Positions 51,231 to 61,903 of a stretch of 64,000 nt of DNA are shown here, one piece after another. Every line of letters begins with the position of its first letter. Within the stretch, counting starts at the first letter, position 1. The notes below the pieces were generated by a model, which saw nothing but the letters and a program-made list of their open reading frames with translations, did not search any database and was not told the DNA's origin. Made by a program: the position numbers and the translations under genes. Source of the DNA: Roseofilum acuticapitatum BLCC-M154 (GTDB lineage: Bacteria; Cyanobacteriota; Cyanobacteriia; Cyanobacteriales; Desertifilaceae); the NCBI RefSeq assembly GCF_030068475.1, contig NZ_JAQOSP010000134.1, forward strand, positions 1 through 64,000, written 5' to 3'.

Positions 51231-53228
51231 CTAATCTAAATTATCTATCTCTTCGATCAAACTTAAAATTTGATCGCATCGGAATTTTTTGACTAAATCA
51301 GTGAGCGCTTTAGCCAGAGAAAACTGTTGCTCTGGAATTTGAGCAATTAACTGTAAAAGCAGATCGTCATCAATCGCATCAGCAGCATCGTACAACTGCT
51401 TTCGCCATTCATGGGGCATGACCTTGAGACTATCGGCTTTAAGAATAAATGGGGATACAGAATCCGTAATGGACGCTTGCCTCGGTTTTTCTGAATGATA
51501 GCTATGAATATAACGTACCCCTAAATATTGGGCAATTTTTTCAAAAATCAGATCCTCTGTGAAGGGTTTCAGTACACAATCATTACACCCTACCTTCCGT
51601 ATATGCTCGATTTCCTGTTCTAAGATGCTTGCGGTTAAGGCAATAATAATGGGGGCTTGATCCGTAGAGGGTGTATTGGCTCTAATATACTTAGTCACCT
51701 CCTCGCCATTCATGACCGGCATCCGAATATCCATCCAAATTAAGTGGGGTTTCCAAGTTTCCCAAATGGCGATCGCTTGGGAGCCATTTTCTGCTGTTTG
51801 GACTTCAAAACCAATGGGGGCTAAAAAATGTAACAAAAGTTGGCGATTTTCCCATTGATCGTCTACAACCAAAATCCGATAGATGGGCTGTTCTGGAGCT
51901 AAACCCACGACTCTAGAGTTTCCAAGGCTAGGAGTGATTTGCTCTGAATCCACCCTAGACACTTCAATAGTAAACTGAAATTTACTGCCATAACCGACTT
52001 GACTTTCAAGGGTAATTGTACCATTCATTAACTGCACAAACTTTTGGGCAATAGTCAAGCCTAAACCGGTTCCCTCTTGAGAAACTTTTCCCGTTTTACT
52101 TTGGACAAAGGCTTCAAATAGTTTGGGCTGGTCTTCCGGATCGATTCCCGGCCCTGTATCTTCTACTTCCACTTGCAAAACCACTTTTTTGGCAGATGGT
52201 GCTGGCGGAGTATCGATCTGTAAAACTCGGAGAATGACTTGGCCTTTTTGGGTAAATTTTAGTCCATTATTGAGTAAGTTAATTAAAATTTGGCGTAATT
52301 TAACTTGGTCGGCACAAATATAGGTAGGTACTTGGGGAGAAATGGAAAAAAGTAATTCTATCTGTTTCTGTTCTGCTCTGAGTTTAAACATATCTTCTAA
52401 ATCATTAATCATTCTCATGAAATCAAAACAACTTTCCTCTAAGGTCATTCTCCCCGATTCGATTTTAGACAAGTCTAAAACATTATTAATTAAGGTTAAG
52501 AGATGCTGTCCACTGCGATTCATAATGCGGACATTTTCTTGATGTTCTGAGGGCAAAGAAAGGGAACGCTCCATTAATTGGCAAAAGCCCAAAATTACAT
52601 TCAGAGGCGATCTTAGCTCATGACTCATGTTTGCCAAAAACTCACTTTTAGCCCGATTGGCTAATTCTGCGGTTTGTTTGGCAAATTCTAATTCTTGAGT
52701 TCTTTGATAGACTTTTTTCTCCAGATCCTGATTCAGCTCTGTTAGTTCGGAGTTAATCAGTTGTAATTTTTTATTTTGTCGCGCTAATTTTTGATCTTGA
52801 TCGTAGCTGCGTAATGCCTCAATCACGGTTAACTTTAAATCTTCCCCATCCCAGGGTTTGGAAATATAACGGTATAATTTAGCATGATTAACGACTCTTC
52901 CAACTACATCAGCACTGGCTTGACCGGTCAATAAGATTTTTAATGTTTTAGGAGATAATTCATGAATTCTGATCAAGAGTTCATCCCCAGACATTTTCGG
53001 CATCATATGATCGGATATAATTAAAGCAATATCAATTTTATCCAGTAAAAAATCCTCGGCAATTTCTAGAGCTTCCATGCCACTTTCAGCTTGTTCAATG
53101 AAGTAACCTGATGTTAACCAAGTTTTCAGTTGTCGCTTTAAGCTATCTAAAATACTTGGCTCATCATCGACACAGAGGATCGCTCGATTAGAAGTCATAA
53201 AATTAGCCCTCGATTGATCTTTAAACAA
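51231..53228 (-). CDS. Hybrid sensor kinase REC-HisKA-HATPase-REC
   Basis: A 665-residue protein. The first receiver (about 15-135) contains [18 protein letters not shown] and the RpfG-like [14 protein letters not shown] with D as phosphoacceptor. A coiled coil then leads to [19 protein letters not shown] (H about 202), HATPase motifs [20 protein letters not shown] and [12 protein letters not shown], then a second receiver (about 450-570, with [15 protein letters not shown]). A C-terminal extension ends in a helical tail. It is the first of two in the same direction and may pass phosphoryl groups with the neighbours at 49283 and 53424. Confidence 0.92.
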   Translation of the reverse strand: MFKDQSRANFMTSNRAILCVDDEPSILDSLKRQLKTWLTSGYFIEQAESGMEALEIAEDFLLDKIDIALIISDHMMPKMSGDELLIRIHELSPKTLKILLTGQASADVVGRVVNHAKLYRYISKPWDGEDLKLTVIEALRSYDQDQKLARQNKKLQLINSELTELNQDLEKKVYQRTQELEFAKQTAELANRAKSEFLANMSHELRSPLNVILGFCQLMERSLSLPSEHQENVRIMNRSGQHLLTLINNVLDLSKIESGRMTLEESCFDFMRMINDLEDMFKLRAEQKQIELLFSISPQVPTYICADQVKLRQILINLLNNGLKFTQKGQVILRVLQIDTPPAPSAKKVVLQVEVEDTGPGIDPEDQPKLFEAFVQSKTGKVSQEGTGLGLTIAQKFVQLMNGTITLESQVGYGSKFQFTIEVSRVDSEQITPSLGNSRVVGLAPEQPIYRILVVDDQWENRQLLLHFLAPIGFEVQTAENGSQAIAIWETWKPHLIWMDIRMPVMNGEEVTKYIRANTPSTDQAPIIIALTASILEQEIEHIRKVGCNDCVLKPFTEDLIFEKIAQYLGVRYIHSYHSEKPRQASITDSVSPFILKADSLKVMPHEWRKQLYDAADAIDDDLLLQLIAQIPEQQFSLAKALTDLVKKFRCDQILSLIEEIDNLD

Positions 53229-53423
53229 CAGAACCTTTATAGGGGAATTCTTCCTTTACTCCCAAGGATCAGCCTATTTATGGCAAAAATATCCATAGAG
53301 ACTTACAATGAAGGATAATCACAGGGTTAGTATGAATCAAAAATAACTTTAGACTCATGATGGCTCTGTTTCTGTTTCTCAAATCCAATTCCCATTTTGC
53401 ATTCATTGTCTGACCTATCGCTA

Positions 53424-56400
53424 ATGATTAAGCAGGAACCTGTCCCGGTTAAACCCAATATCCTTGTTGTCGATGATATCCCAGCAAACCTGCATTTGTT
53501 TGCTAAGATGCTCAGTCAAGAGGGCTATAAGGTGCGATCGGCGGTTACAGGTGCATTGGCAATATCAGGTGCTAAGGCAATGCTACCTGACTTGATTTTA
53601 CTCGATATTTTAATGCCAGAACTTGATGGTTATCAAGTTTGTGCTTTGCTCAAAGGCGATCCGTTAACTCAGGATATCCCAATTATTTTTATTAGTGCCC
53701 TAGGTGAAGAAATTGATAAGGCTAGAGCTTTTGAAGTTGGGGCAGTTGATTATGTGACGAAACCTTTTCTGAAATCTGAGGTGCTGGCTCGGATTGACTA
53801 TCATATCCGAGCGTCTCAGACCCAAAAACAACTGCTGACCCAGAATTTACGGTTGCAAGAAGAAATTGAATATCGCCGGTTGATGGAAGCTAAACTGGAG
53901 TGCTTTAGTGTCCATCTCAAACAGATCCATCGTTTAAATACTTCTCAGTATCGAACCATAGAAGCTTTGTTTCGAGATTATCTGCAAACGGGATGTTCTA
54001 TTTTTGGGTGTTCAGTGGGTTTGATGGGTCATCTGGAAGGGGATTTGTATGTGATTGATGCCCTGGAATCAACGTTTGATAGCATGAGTCCATCCTGGGA
54101 GCTGAGGGTTCAGGATACTGATTTGGATTGGGTAGTTCGCCGCCAAAAAACGGTTACCCATGAAGAAATCCATCGGGGGTTGAGGTCTCTTAAGTCTTTG
54201 AATTTGGGGTGCTGTCTGTTGAAGTCGTTTATGGGCACGCCGATTTGGGTAAGGGATGAACTGTATGGGATTTTGATCTTTGGCTCAACTCACGATCGCC
54301 TGGAGGGATTTGATACTCAAGCGCAGGATATTGTGGAGCTGATGGCTCAAGGGTTGGGTAAGTGGATCGGGATTCGACAAACGGCTCTGAAACAGAAACA
54401 GGCGGAAGAAGAGACCCAATTATTACTGAAGGTGACTCAAGCAATTAGCCGATCGCCGGATTTTGACAGCGCTTTGCAATCCGCTCTGGAACATCTCTGT
54501 GAAGCTAGTGGTTGGAGCTATGGTGAAGTTTGGCTTCCGAGTCCTGATGGTCAGACGTTAACCCTGAGTCCTGCTTGGCATTGCCATAAACAGGAGCCTC
54601 CAGAGGTATTGAGCCATTTAGAGCGGTTTCGTCTGGGTCGTCAAGAGCAGATTTGGAGCAGTGGAACGGGCTTACTGGGGAATGTTTGGGCAACTGGAAA
54701 GGCGGAATATGTGCCGGATGTTCCCCAGCGATCGCCAGAAATTTGTCAACAACTGGATTTAGCGGCTCTGTGTCATATCCAGCAAGGGTTATGGATTCCG
54801 ATTCTTTCGGTCTCAGGAGATGGACAGCAGGAACAGGTGGTGGCAGTATTAGTGCTGTTTTTGTCAGGAATCTCGACCTTAGAGTTTCACCATCAATCCC
54901 ATCAACTGTTAGCTTTTGCTTCGGCGATCGCCTCCCAACTGGGAACCATCCTACATCAGAAACAGATTGAAGCCGAACAAAGAGCGATGCTCATGGCTAT
55001 GGACGATCTGATCATGGTTTATAACCAGGAGGGAATTTGTCTGAAATTTATGACCAATAATCCCCTCTTTCTCCAGGAACCCCCAGAAAATAAATTACAC
55101 AAGAGTTTATATGACTGTTTACCCCAAGCCGAAGCCGATGAACACCTAAGAGCGATTCGACAGGCGATCGCCACCGGAGAAACCCAAACCCTTCAATATC
55201 ATCTCAACATCGGCGATCGACGCATGTGGTTTTCAGGCAAAATTTCCCCCCTATCTCACAAAACCATCCTCTTAGTTGTCCGGGATATCACTCCCCTAGA
55301 AACCATAACCACTGCCCTTCAACAAAGTGAAGCCCGTTTTCGAGCCATTTTTGAACAAGCAGGAATTGGCATATATATTACCACCTTAGAAGGTCATATT
55401 TTACAAACCAATGCCGCCTTTGAATCCTTCCTCGGCTATCCCTCAACAGACCTTCAAAACCGTCCTATTCACGACATAATTTATGCCGATGACAATCTAG
55501 ATGACCCCGATTTTCAAAACTTATTACTCGGTAGAATTCAATCCTATCAAGTTGAAAAACGCTATGTTCACCACAATGGCGAAATCCGATGGGGAAGAGT
55601 AACCCTTTCACCCGTTCAAGAACACCAGAAAATCCAATTTATTTTTGCCCTCGTCGAAGACATTACAGAAACTCGTAAAATAGAATGGGAGATCAAAGAA
55701 AATGAAAGGCGATATCGCGAACTTATTGAAGTCCAAAAAGATGTTTTAATTTGTCGCTGGAAACCCAACACCGAACTGACATTTGTTAATCAGTATTTCT
55801 GTCATTTTTTTCATCAAAATCCTGGGGATTTAATTGGCAAAAAACTGAACTCATGGCTAGTTAACTCCAAATCTATACAAGACCTTGAAAATAACATCCT
55901 AGAACTCTTAACCACCCTAAATCCTAAAACTTGGGAATACGAGTATCGCTCAGGGACAGGAGAACACAGATGGTTACGGTGGACGAATCAACCCATTGTT
56001 GACCGTTGGGGAATTTTAGTCGATATTCAAGCCTTTGGTGTAGATATCACCGCTCAAAAGCAGCGAGAGTTAGCATTAAAGTTAATTTCCCAAGGCATTG
56101 CCTCTGCTACAGGCAACAACTTTTTCGAGAGTTGTACTCAATATTTAGCTAATATTTTACAAGTTAAATATGCCTTGCTTGCTAAAGTCTGTGATTCCCA
56201 GTTTCATAAAGTTGATATTTTAGCCTTCTGGAATGGTAAAGAAGTTCAGAGAATTGAGCAATTTGAAACAATTAATGCCCCCTGCGATCGACTGTTATCT
56301 GGAGAGTCGGTATATTATCCCGATAACTTACAAGATCGCTTTGGAAATCATCCCCTAATTACTCAGTTAAATGCTCAAAGCTATTTGGGAATTCCCTTAA

Positions 56401-58625
56401 AAGATACCCACCAAAAAATCATTGGTTACCTGTCCATTTTAGACACAAAATCATTAAATATAGACGATCAAAAACAAGTTATTATCGATATATTTGTAGC
56501 TCGATCCGAAGCAGAACTAGAACGGAATATTTCGGAAAAAAAATTAGAAAAAATCGCCCAACAAGAGCGGTCTATTGCGAGAATATTATCTCACATACAA
56601 CAAATATTGGATCTCGATAAAACCTTAAAATTAACAACCGATGAAATCCGCCAGTTATTTGATAGCGATCGGGTCGCAATTTATCAACTAAACCCTAACT
56701 TTAGTGGTCAATTTATTGCGGACTCATTCTCTTCAGGATGGACTTCTTTATTAGATTTGCAAATTCAACTTTCTTGCCCGTCAGAACTCATTATCGATGA
56801 AAGTTGTGCAATTAAGCATTGGCTTGATACTCCCAGTCAATGCCCTTATCCTTTGAAATGCATTTCCTTAGAACAATCCGATCGTCAGGGGCAATATTTA
56901 TGCATGACAGATATTTATCAAGCCGGTTTTGAAGTTGATTATCTGAAGTTTGTGGAAAAAATGCAAGCTAGATCCTATCTGATAATTCCTTTATTTTCCT
57001 CTAACAAGCTCTGGGGATTATTGGGAATCTATCAAAATCGATCGGCTCGTGAATGGCAAGAAAATGAAATTAAAATAGCCCTATATATTGCAAATTGTCT
57101 CAGCATCGCCATTCAACAATGGCAATTAGTCGATCAAATTCAGAAGAAATCAGAAGAGTTAAAAATAGCCAAAGAAAATGCTGATGCTTCCAATCGAGCT
57201 AAAAGTGCTTTTTTAGCTAAAATGAGTCATGAATTTCGCACTCCTCTCAACGCGATCTTAGGGTTTGCCCAAGTCATGGGGCGCGATGGCTCCTTATCTG
57301 GAACTCAGCAAGAGCAATTGAAGATTATTAATCAAAGTGGCGAACATCTGCTTAATTTAATCAATGATGTGCTAGAAATGTCGAGGATAGAATCTGGTAA
57401 AGTTGACCTAAATACCACTGATTTTGATTTACTCAAAGTGCTGGAAAATTTAAAAAGTATATTGCAACTTAAAGCCCGACTGAAGGGATTAGAATTAAAA
57501 ATACAAGTTAGAGAAAGAGTGCATCAATATGTTCATGGAGATCGGAAAAAATTAGGGCAAGTTCTGCTGAATTTGGTGGATAATGGGATTAAATTTACCT
57601 CTCAAGGTTCTGTTACCCTAGAAGTGACGCGATCGGATAGATCTGCTAACCATCCCGATCGCGATAAGGTTCAATTTAAGGTAATTGATACCGGTATAGG
57701 AATTGCCCCGGACAATATAGAAACTTTGTTTAAGCCTTTTGTGCAAAGTAAGGGATCGGCTCCCCTTTCTGATTTCTGTCACAACGATCAAGAAGGGACA
57801 GGATTAGGATTAGCCATTAGTCAACATTTCGTTGAGTTAATGGGAGGTCAATTAAGGGTAGACTCAACGGTAGGAGTAGGGAGTACCTTCTTTTTTGAGA
57901 TTCCGTTACCCCTTGGTCAAGCTGAATCGATTATGTCTCATCGTCCTCAACAAACCATCATTGGGTTAGCTCCCGATCAGCCCATTTATCGGATCTTAGT
58001 GGTTGATGATGAACGGGATCAGCGCTTATTAATGCTGCATTTGCTCACTCATGTCGGGTTTGAAGTGCAGGCGGCTGAAAATGGACAAGAAGCGATCGCC
58101 CTTTGGCAAAGTTGGCAACCCCATCTGATCCTCATGGATATGCGGATGCCTGTTCTCAATGGCTTAGATGCCACCCATCAGATTAAATCAACTATCCAAG
58201 GTCAAGCCACCGTAGTGATGGCGCTTACTGCTCATGCCTTTGAGGAGGATCGAGAACAGGTTTTAGCGGCTGGATGTGATGACTTTATTAGCAAACCCTT
58301 TCACGAACAAGTGCTGTTAGAAAAAATAGCTCACTATCTGGGCGCTCGTTATCTGTATGAAACTTCTCCCCTGGAATCAACCCTGGAACACCTAGAAAGC
58401 CTACACTCTGCTGTAAGCCTCTCCTCCATCAGTTTGCCCTGGAAAACCTTATCGACTGAATGCTTATTAGCCCTTCACCAAAGTTCCATTGAAGCCGATC
58501 AAGACTCAATTCTTGATCTGAGTGCAGAAATTGACAATCCACACATCACCGAGTGGTTAATGAAGCGCGTCCATCACTTTGAGTTTGAAGCCATTTGTGA
58601 GGCGATCGCCCCTTTTCTGCCCTGA
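53424..58625 (+). CDS. Giant hybrid kinase: REC, GAFs, PASs, GAFs, HisKA, HATPase, REC
   Basis: The protein (about 1733 residues from the ATG; a TTG nine codons earlier is also in frame) has a first receiver (about 10-130, D61, TKPF), two GAF-like regions (about 170-335 and 345-520), three PAS domains (about 525-630, 635-760, 765-885), two more GAF-like regions (about 890-1050, 1060-1245), HisKA (FLAKMSHEFRTPLN, H about 1269), HATPase (NLVDNGIKFT, DTGIGIAPD and GTGLGLAISQHF) and a C-terminal receiver (about 1520-1645, D about 1572). Neither upstream ATG nor TTG has a strong Shine-Dalgarno, so the start is unsure. It is divergent from the two smaller hybrid kinases (194 bp). Confidence 0.88.
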   Translation: MIKQEPVPVKPNILVVDDIPANLHLFAKMLSQEGYKVRSAVTGALAISGAKAMLPDLILLDILMPELDGYQVCALLKGDPLTQDIPIIFISALGEEIDKARAFEVGAVDYVTKPFLKSEVLARIDYHIRASQTQKQLLTQNLRLQEEIEYRRLMEAKLECFSVHLKQIHRLNTSQYRTIEALFRDYLQTGCSIFGCSVGLMGHLEGDLYVIDALESTFDSMSPSWELRVQDTDLDWVVRRQKTVTHEEIHRGLRSLKSLNLGCCLLKSFMGTPIWVRDELYGILIFGSTHDRLEGFDTQAQDIVELMAQGLGKWIGIRQTALKQKQAEEETQLLLKVTQAISRSPDFDSALQSALEHLCEASGWSYGEVWLPSPDGQTLTLSPAWHCHKQEPPEVLSHLERFRLGRQEQIWSSGTGLLGNVWATGKAEYVPDVPQRSPEICQQLDLAALCHIQQGLWIPILSVSGDGQQEQVVAVLVLFLSGISTLEFHHQSHQLLAFASAIASQLGTILHQKQIEAEQRAMLMAMDDLIMVYNQEGICLKFMTNNPLFLQEPPENKLHKSLYDCLPQAEADEHLRAIRQAIATGETQTLQYHLNIGDRRMWFSGKISPLSHKTILLVVRDITPLETITTALQQSEARFRAIFEQAGIGIYITTLEGHILQTNAAFESFLGYPSTDLQNRPIHDIIYADDNLDDPDFQNLLLGRIQSYQVEKRYVHHNGEIRWGRVTLSPVQEHQKIQFIFALVEDITETRKIEWEIKENERRYRELIEVQKDVLICRWKPNTELTFVNQYFCHFFHQNPGDLIGKKLNSWLVNSKSIQDLENNILELLTTLNPKTWEYEYRSGTGEHRWLRWTNQPIVDRWGILVDIQAFGVDITAQKQRELALKLISQGIASATGNNFFESCTQYLANILQVKYALLAKVCDSQFHKVDILAFWNGKEVQRIEQFETINAPCDRLLSGESVYYPDNLQDRFGNHPLITQLNAQSYLGIPLKDTHQKIIGYLSILDTKSLNIDDQKQVIIDIFVARSEAELERNISEKKLEKIAQQERSIARILSHIQQILDLDKTLKLTTDEIRQLFDSDRVAIYQLNPNFSGQFIADSFSSGWTSLLDLQIQLSCPSELIIDESCAIKHWLDTPSQCPYPLKCISLEQSDRQGQYLCMTDIYQAGFEVDYLKFVEKMQARSYLIIPLFSSNKLWGLLGIYQNRSAREWQENEIKIALYIANCLSIAIQQWQLVDQIQKKSEELKIAKENADASNRAKSAFLAKMSHEFRTPLNAILGFAQVMGRDGSLSGTQQEQLKIINQSGEHLLNLINDVLEMSRIESGKVDLNTTDFDLLKVLENLKSILQLKARLKGLELKIQVRERVHQYVHGDRKKLGQVLLNLVDNGIKFTSQGSVTLEVTRSDRSANHPDRDKVQFKVIDTGIGIAPDNIETLFKPFVQSKGSAPLSDFCHNDQEGTGLGLAISQHFVELMGGQLRVDSTVGVGSTFFFEIPLPLGQAESIMSHRPQQTIIGLAPDQPIYRILVVDDERDQRLLMLHLLTHVGFEVQAAENGQEAIALWQSWQPHLILMDMRMPVLNGLDATHQIKSTIQGQATVVMALTAHAFEEDREQVLAAGCDDFISKPFHEQVLLEKIAHYLGARYLYETSPLESTLEHLESLHSAVSLSSISLPWKTLSTECLLALHQSSIEADQDSILDLSAEIDNPHITEWLMKRVHHFEFEAICEAIAPFLP

Positions 58626-58635
58626 AAAGAATGCC

Positions 58636-59811
58636 CTAGCCAGAATGAGAGGCCCGGCGACGAGCATCAAGAGACACCACAGGCGCTTGACGGCTCTCCC
58701 TCGCCACTCGCACCAACAATCCCGCAGACAACAAACTAGCAATCATCGAATTACCACCATAACTAAACATCGGTAGCGGTAAACCCGTAGTGGGAAGCGC
58801 TCCCGTCGCCACCCCAATATTAATTAGCGATTGCCCCACCAGCAAAAAAGTAGCGCCGATCGCAATTAAACGATGGAACTTATCCGTACACTTGAGCGCC
58901 ACCATTAAGCCCAGAGTCGCATACACCCCCAGCATCAACAACAACAGCAAACTCCCCACCAAGCCAAACTCCTCAGCATAGACCGCAAAAATAAAATCCG
59001 TGTACTGAATCGGTAAATAGAACCATTTTTGTTGAGAGAGTCCTAACCCCATTCCCCAAAAGCCTCCTGAGCCGATCGCCATCAAACTCTGAGTTAATTG
59101 ATAACCATTCCCCATCGGATCGGCCCAAGGATCTAAAAATGTCATGATTCGCTGCCGTTGATACCCATTAATCCCTAAGCTCAACATCCCCAAACCCAAG
59201 CCCACACCCCCTGTCATTAACAGAGAACGATAGGGTAAACCCGAAGCCAGGGCGATCGCAAATAACGTCATTCCACAAAACGTCGCCGTACTCAAATTCG
59301 GTTGCAGCAAAATCCCCACCAACACCGCCCCAAAAATCCCCAACCATCGCCAGCGAATCACCGGTTTCAACGACGGCCATAAACCAAAAACTTGCGCCCC
59401 CTGCAACACCAAAAACGGCTTAATCAACTCCGAAGGTTGTATCGGAAACGCCCCCAAAGATAACCAGCGTGTTGCCCCATTAATCGTCGTCCCCAATCCC
59501 GGAAGCACCGTTATCCCAATCAACCCCAGAAACAACAGCAGAAACCATTGGGAGACTCTCATCATCGACTTCAAGGGCGTATGAACCATGAAATTAAATC
59601 CCACACAGCCCAACAGCGCCCAAGCCATTTGCCGCTTCACATAATAAAACCCATCCCCATAGTAATTATTCGCCAGGGGATAGGATGCAGAAAATAGCAT
59701 CACCAACCCAACCGATAACCAAAGGAATGTTAACCACCGCAATAGCCTCGCTTCTATTGCCCATTCCTTCACTGAGGGGTCAATCCAAGGAATTAACTGT
59801 TGAACGTTCAA
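58636..59811 (-). CDS. ftsW: FtsW/RodA/SpoVE-family SEDS protein (FtsW-like)
   Basis: A polytopic protein of 391 residues with about ten transmembrane segments. Family signatures are ARLLRWLTFLWLSVGLVMLFSAS (21-43), ATRWLSLGAFPIQPSELIKP (about 132-152), QPNLSTA, NPMGNGYQ-like DPMGNGYQLTQSLMAIGSGG, AVYAEEFGLVGSLLL and TGLPLPMFSYGGNSM. SEDS proteins polymerise peptidoglycan and FtsW serves at the septum. The stop lies 10 bp from the stop of the giant kinase (convergent). Confidence 0.93.
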   Translation of the reverse strand: MNVQQLIPWIDPSVKEWAIEARLLRWLTFLWLSVGLVMLFSASYPLANNYYGDGFYYVKRQMAWALLGCVGFNFMVHTPLKSMMRVSQWFLLLFLGLIGITVLPGLGTTINGATRWLSLGAFPIQPSELIKPFLVLQGAQVFGLWPSLKPVIRWRWLGIFGAVLVGILLQPNLSTATFCGMTLFAIALASGLPYRSLLMTGGVGLGLGMLSLGINGYQRQRIMTFLDPWADPMGNGYQLTQSLMAIGSGGFWGMGLGLSQQKWFYLPIQYTDFIFAVYAEEFGLVGSLLLLLMLGVYATLGLMVALKCTDKFHRLIAIGATFLLVGQSLINIGVATGALPTTGLPLPMFSYGGNSMIASLLSAGLLVRVARESRQAPVVSLDARRRASHSG

Positions 59812-59856
59812 TGACTTGTCGTTATAAAACCCAATTCTCCATGGACTCTAACAAAC

Positions 59857-59899
59857 AACAAAGCAAAAGTAAAGTTTAAACCCTTACTTTTGCTCTGTT
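59857..59899 (-). terminator. Terminator of the apc operon (long stem)
   Basis: AACAaAGCAAAAGTAA (59857-59872) pairs with TTACTTTTGCTcTGTT (59884-59899), 15 of 16 positions matching, loop about 11 nt. On the minus strand the stem is followed by TTTGTTAG-like T-rich sequence. It lies 64 bp beyond the apcC stop. Confidence 0.7.
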
Positions 59900-59963
59900 A
59901 GAAAACTCTTTGAATTGCTCTATCAGTAGGATAAACCCCCATCCAGAGCGCAACCGATATAGA

Positions 59964-60167
59964 TTAGAGTAAACCTGTGTTGGTTCCCACCTTACCAGTT
60001 GCCAACTCCACCTTAACGATTTTTCCACCCATTTTCATAATTCGCTGTTGTTCGCGAAACCAGTTATCATAGGGAACCAACTTTGTGAAGTAGGTATTTT
60101 GGAGTTCTCGTTGCGTCCGAATTCTGCTTAAACTCGGCACACAAGCCGTTACTTTAAACATCCGCAT
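59964..60167 (-). CDS. apcC: Phycobilisome core linker polypeptide ApcC (Lc 7.8)
   Basis: The 67-residue linker starts MRMFKVTACVPSLSRIRTQRELQNTYFTKLVPYDNWFREQQRI and caps allophycocyanin trimers at the ends of core cylinders. It ends in VELATGKVGTNTGLL. Length and sequence match the family. It lies 229 bp downstream of apcB and precedes a long-stem terminator. It is the last gene of apcE-A-B-C. Confidence 0.97.
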   Translation of the reverse strand: MRMFKVTACVPSLSRIRTQRELQNTYFTKLVPYDNWFREQQRIMKMGGKIVKVELATGKVGTNTGLL

Positions 60168-60396
60168 GGGCTAACTTCTCCTATTGTGATTCAAAAACTC
60201 AGAAAAAATGGTATCAAAAACCTCCAAAATCTGGGAGTCAAGAGCCAATTCTAGACCATTGCGATCGGTAATTGACTACCGAGACAAACCCTTTCTCTCG
60301 ATTAGGCTTGTAACAGTCTAGGACTTACCCTCGACTTCCCAGACTCTACTTCTGAAGGGAGTTTATAAAGCACCACCTTCAATTGAAGCACTTAGC
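60168..60396 (-). other. apcB-apcC intergenic spacer
   Basis: A 229-bp spacer with short stems, including GTCTAGGAC...-type segments near 60310-60350, which may slow or partly end transcription before apcC and set its lower dose compared with apcA and apcB. The AGGAGAAGTTAGCCC before the apcC start contains the Shine-Dalgarno (60175-60181). No gene. Confidence 0.4.
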
Positions 60397-60882
60397 CTAG
60401 CTTAAGCCAGAGCAGATGTAATCGAAATAAACACCCATTTCTTTACCAGCAGCTTCACCAACTAAGCTGGCGGTAACTTTTTTCATGGCTTGGATAGCTT
60501 GAACAGTAGAACCAACAGGTACTCCCAAGGAGTTGTAGGTTTCTTTCAAACCATTGAGAACCCGCTCATCTAAGATAGAGGGATCGCCAGCTAACATGGC
60601 ATAGGTCGCATAGCGCAGATAGTAATCCATATCACGGATACAAGCAGCATAGCGACGGGTGGTGTACATATTTCCACCGGGACGAGTTACATCGGAGTAC
60701 AGCAGAGCTTGAGCTACTGCTTCTTTCACGATGGTGGAAGCATTTGCACTAATTGCAGTCGCTGCACGAACCCGCAGAGCGCCGGTTCCGAAGTAGCCTT
60801 TGAGCTTGTCTAGAGCAGAAGAATCAAGGTACTTACCTTGAACGTCAGAAGAGTTGATAACAGCAGTAATTGCGTCTTGCAT
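60397..60882 (-). CDS. apcB: Allophycocyanin beta subunit
   Basis: A bilin-binding globin-like subunit of 161 residues. It forms trimers with ApcA, passing energy to photosystem II. C81 ([19 protein letters not shown]) binds phycocyanobilin and the GGNMY asparagine region (about 69-73) is the usual gamma-N-methylasparagine site. [20 protein letters not shown] and [15 protein letters not shown] are family ends. It follows apcA by 86 bp. Confidence 0.98.
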   Translation of the reverse strand: MQDAITAVINSSDVQGKYLDSSALDKLKGYFGTGALRVRAATAISANASTIVKEAVAQALLYSDVTRPGGNMYTTRRYAACIRDMDYYLRYATYAMLAGDPSILDERVLNGLKETYNSLGVPVGSTVQAIQAMKKVTASLVGEAAGKEMGVYFDYICSGLS

Positions 60883-60968
60883 GGTTGTGTTCTTGATGTA
60901 GTTACTTAAAAATGGTCAGTTGTAGTTAATGCTCAAAACCTGAGCCTTGGCTAAAACTTGGGTGAAGT

Positions 60969-61454
60969 CTAGGAAAGACCACCTTTCACATAATCGAAGT
61001 AAGAACCGGCTTCAGCCGCATCTTCACCTGACATCAGGGAAGTCGCTACCGCTTTCATGCAACTCACACTTTCAGCCACTGCATCCAGGGAAGTGCCCAA
61101 AGATTTGTACATCTCTTTTGCACCAACCAAACCGATTTCTTCGATGGGGGTGACATCACCAGCCACGATTCCATAGGTAATTAGACGCAGATAGTAGTCC
61201 ATGTCCCGCAGACAAGTTGCGGTCATTTCATCGCCATAAGCATTTCCACCAGGGGAAACCACATCCGGGCGTTTTTGGAAGAGTTGATCGCCAGCTTCCT
61301 TAACAATGCGCTCGCGAGAGTCGGTTAGGATTTGAGCAATCCGCAAACGTTGCTCACCAGATGTTACAAAAGCTTTGATCCGATCCAGTTCACCTGGGCT
61401 GAGATAACGAGCTTCAGCATCAGCATTCACGATGGACTTCGTGACGATACTCAT
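60969..61454 (-). CDS. apcA: Allophycocyanin alpha subunit
   Basis: A 161-residue subunit starting [23 protein letters not shown]81 in [21 protein letters not shown] carries the bilin, and [15 protein letters not shown] closes it. A strong Shine-Dalgarno (GGAGG, plus-strand 61468-61472) precedes the ATG. It forms the core trimer with ApcB. It is separated from apcE by 449 bp that hold a hairpin and a likely own promoter, as usual in cyanobacteria. Confidence 0.98.
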   Translation of the reverse strand: MSIVTKSIVNADAEARYLSPGELDRIKAFVTSGEQRLRIAQILTDSRERIVKEAGDQLFQKRPDVVSPGGNAYGDEMTATCLRDMDYYLRLITYGIVAGDVTPIEEIGLVGAKEMYKSLGTSLDAVAESVSCMKAVATSLMSGEDAAEAGSYFDYVKGGLS

Positions 61455-61903
61455 GTTGTGGAGTCCTCCAAAATAGAAATTGTCACCAATTGGGTTTTAT
61501 ATAGATGGCTTGCGCCAAAGGGTCTGAGTCTAGTGTAAGCAACCTTGGCATAGCTCAAGGAAATTCGCTTAAAAACACAGGATTCTGACTCAGCGATCGC
61601 CGGACATTAACCTCCGATCTAGATCCTTGGTTTTATATCCGTCCGAAATCATTGTCAGGCATTGAGTTCACATCCTAAATCTATTCTTAATATTTTTTAA
61701 CATTTTCCCTCATTTTGATCCCTTCTCCGATCCCCTGAGTATAAGTATTTAAGACCATTTCCCTGTACTTTTTTGGGTGTTACAAATCTTGACTCTTTTC
61801 ATCTTCCATTAAGAAAGCCCATCAGGGATTGAGCCTCCGCTCTTCCCCAATGGACTTTCTGCTCATCCTAGGATTTGAGTGTTAATTTTAACTCAAATAG
61901 CCC
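61455..61903 (-). promoter_or_regulatory. apcE-apcA intergenic region with hairpin and probable apcA promoter
   Basis: Near the apcE stop, AGAAAGcCCAT (61812-61822) and ATGGaCTTTCT (61850-61860) form an 11-bp stem over a 27-nt loop, which on the minus strand can terminate or attenuate apcE transcripts. Further down, TATACT (61743-61738 on the minus strand) is a candidate -10. The leader (about 61480-61735) contains a GCTTGC/GTAAGC stem (about 61508-61545) and should form a long 5' untranslated region of apcA. No gene is seen. Confidence 0.5.
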
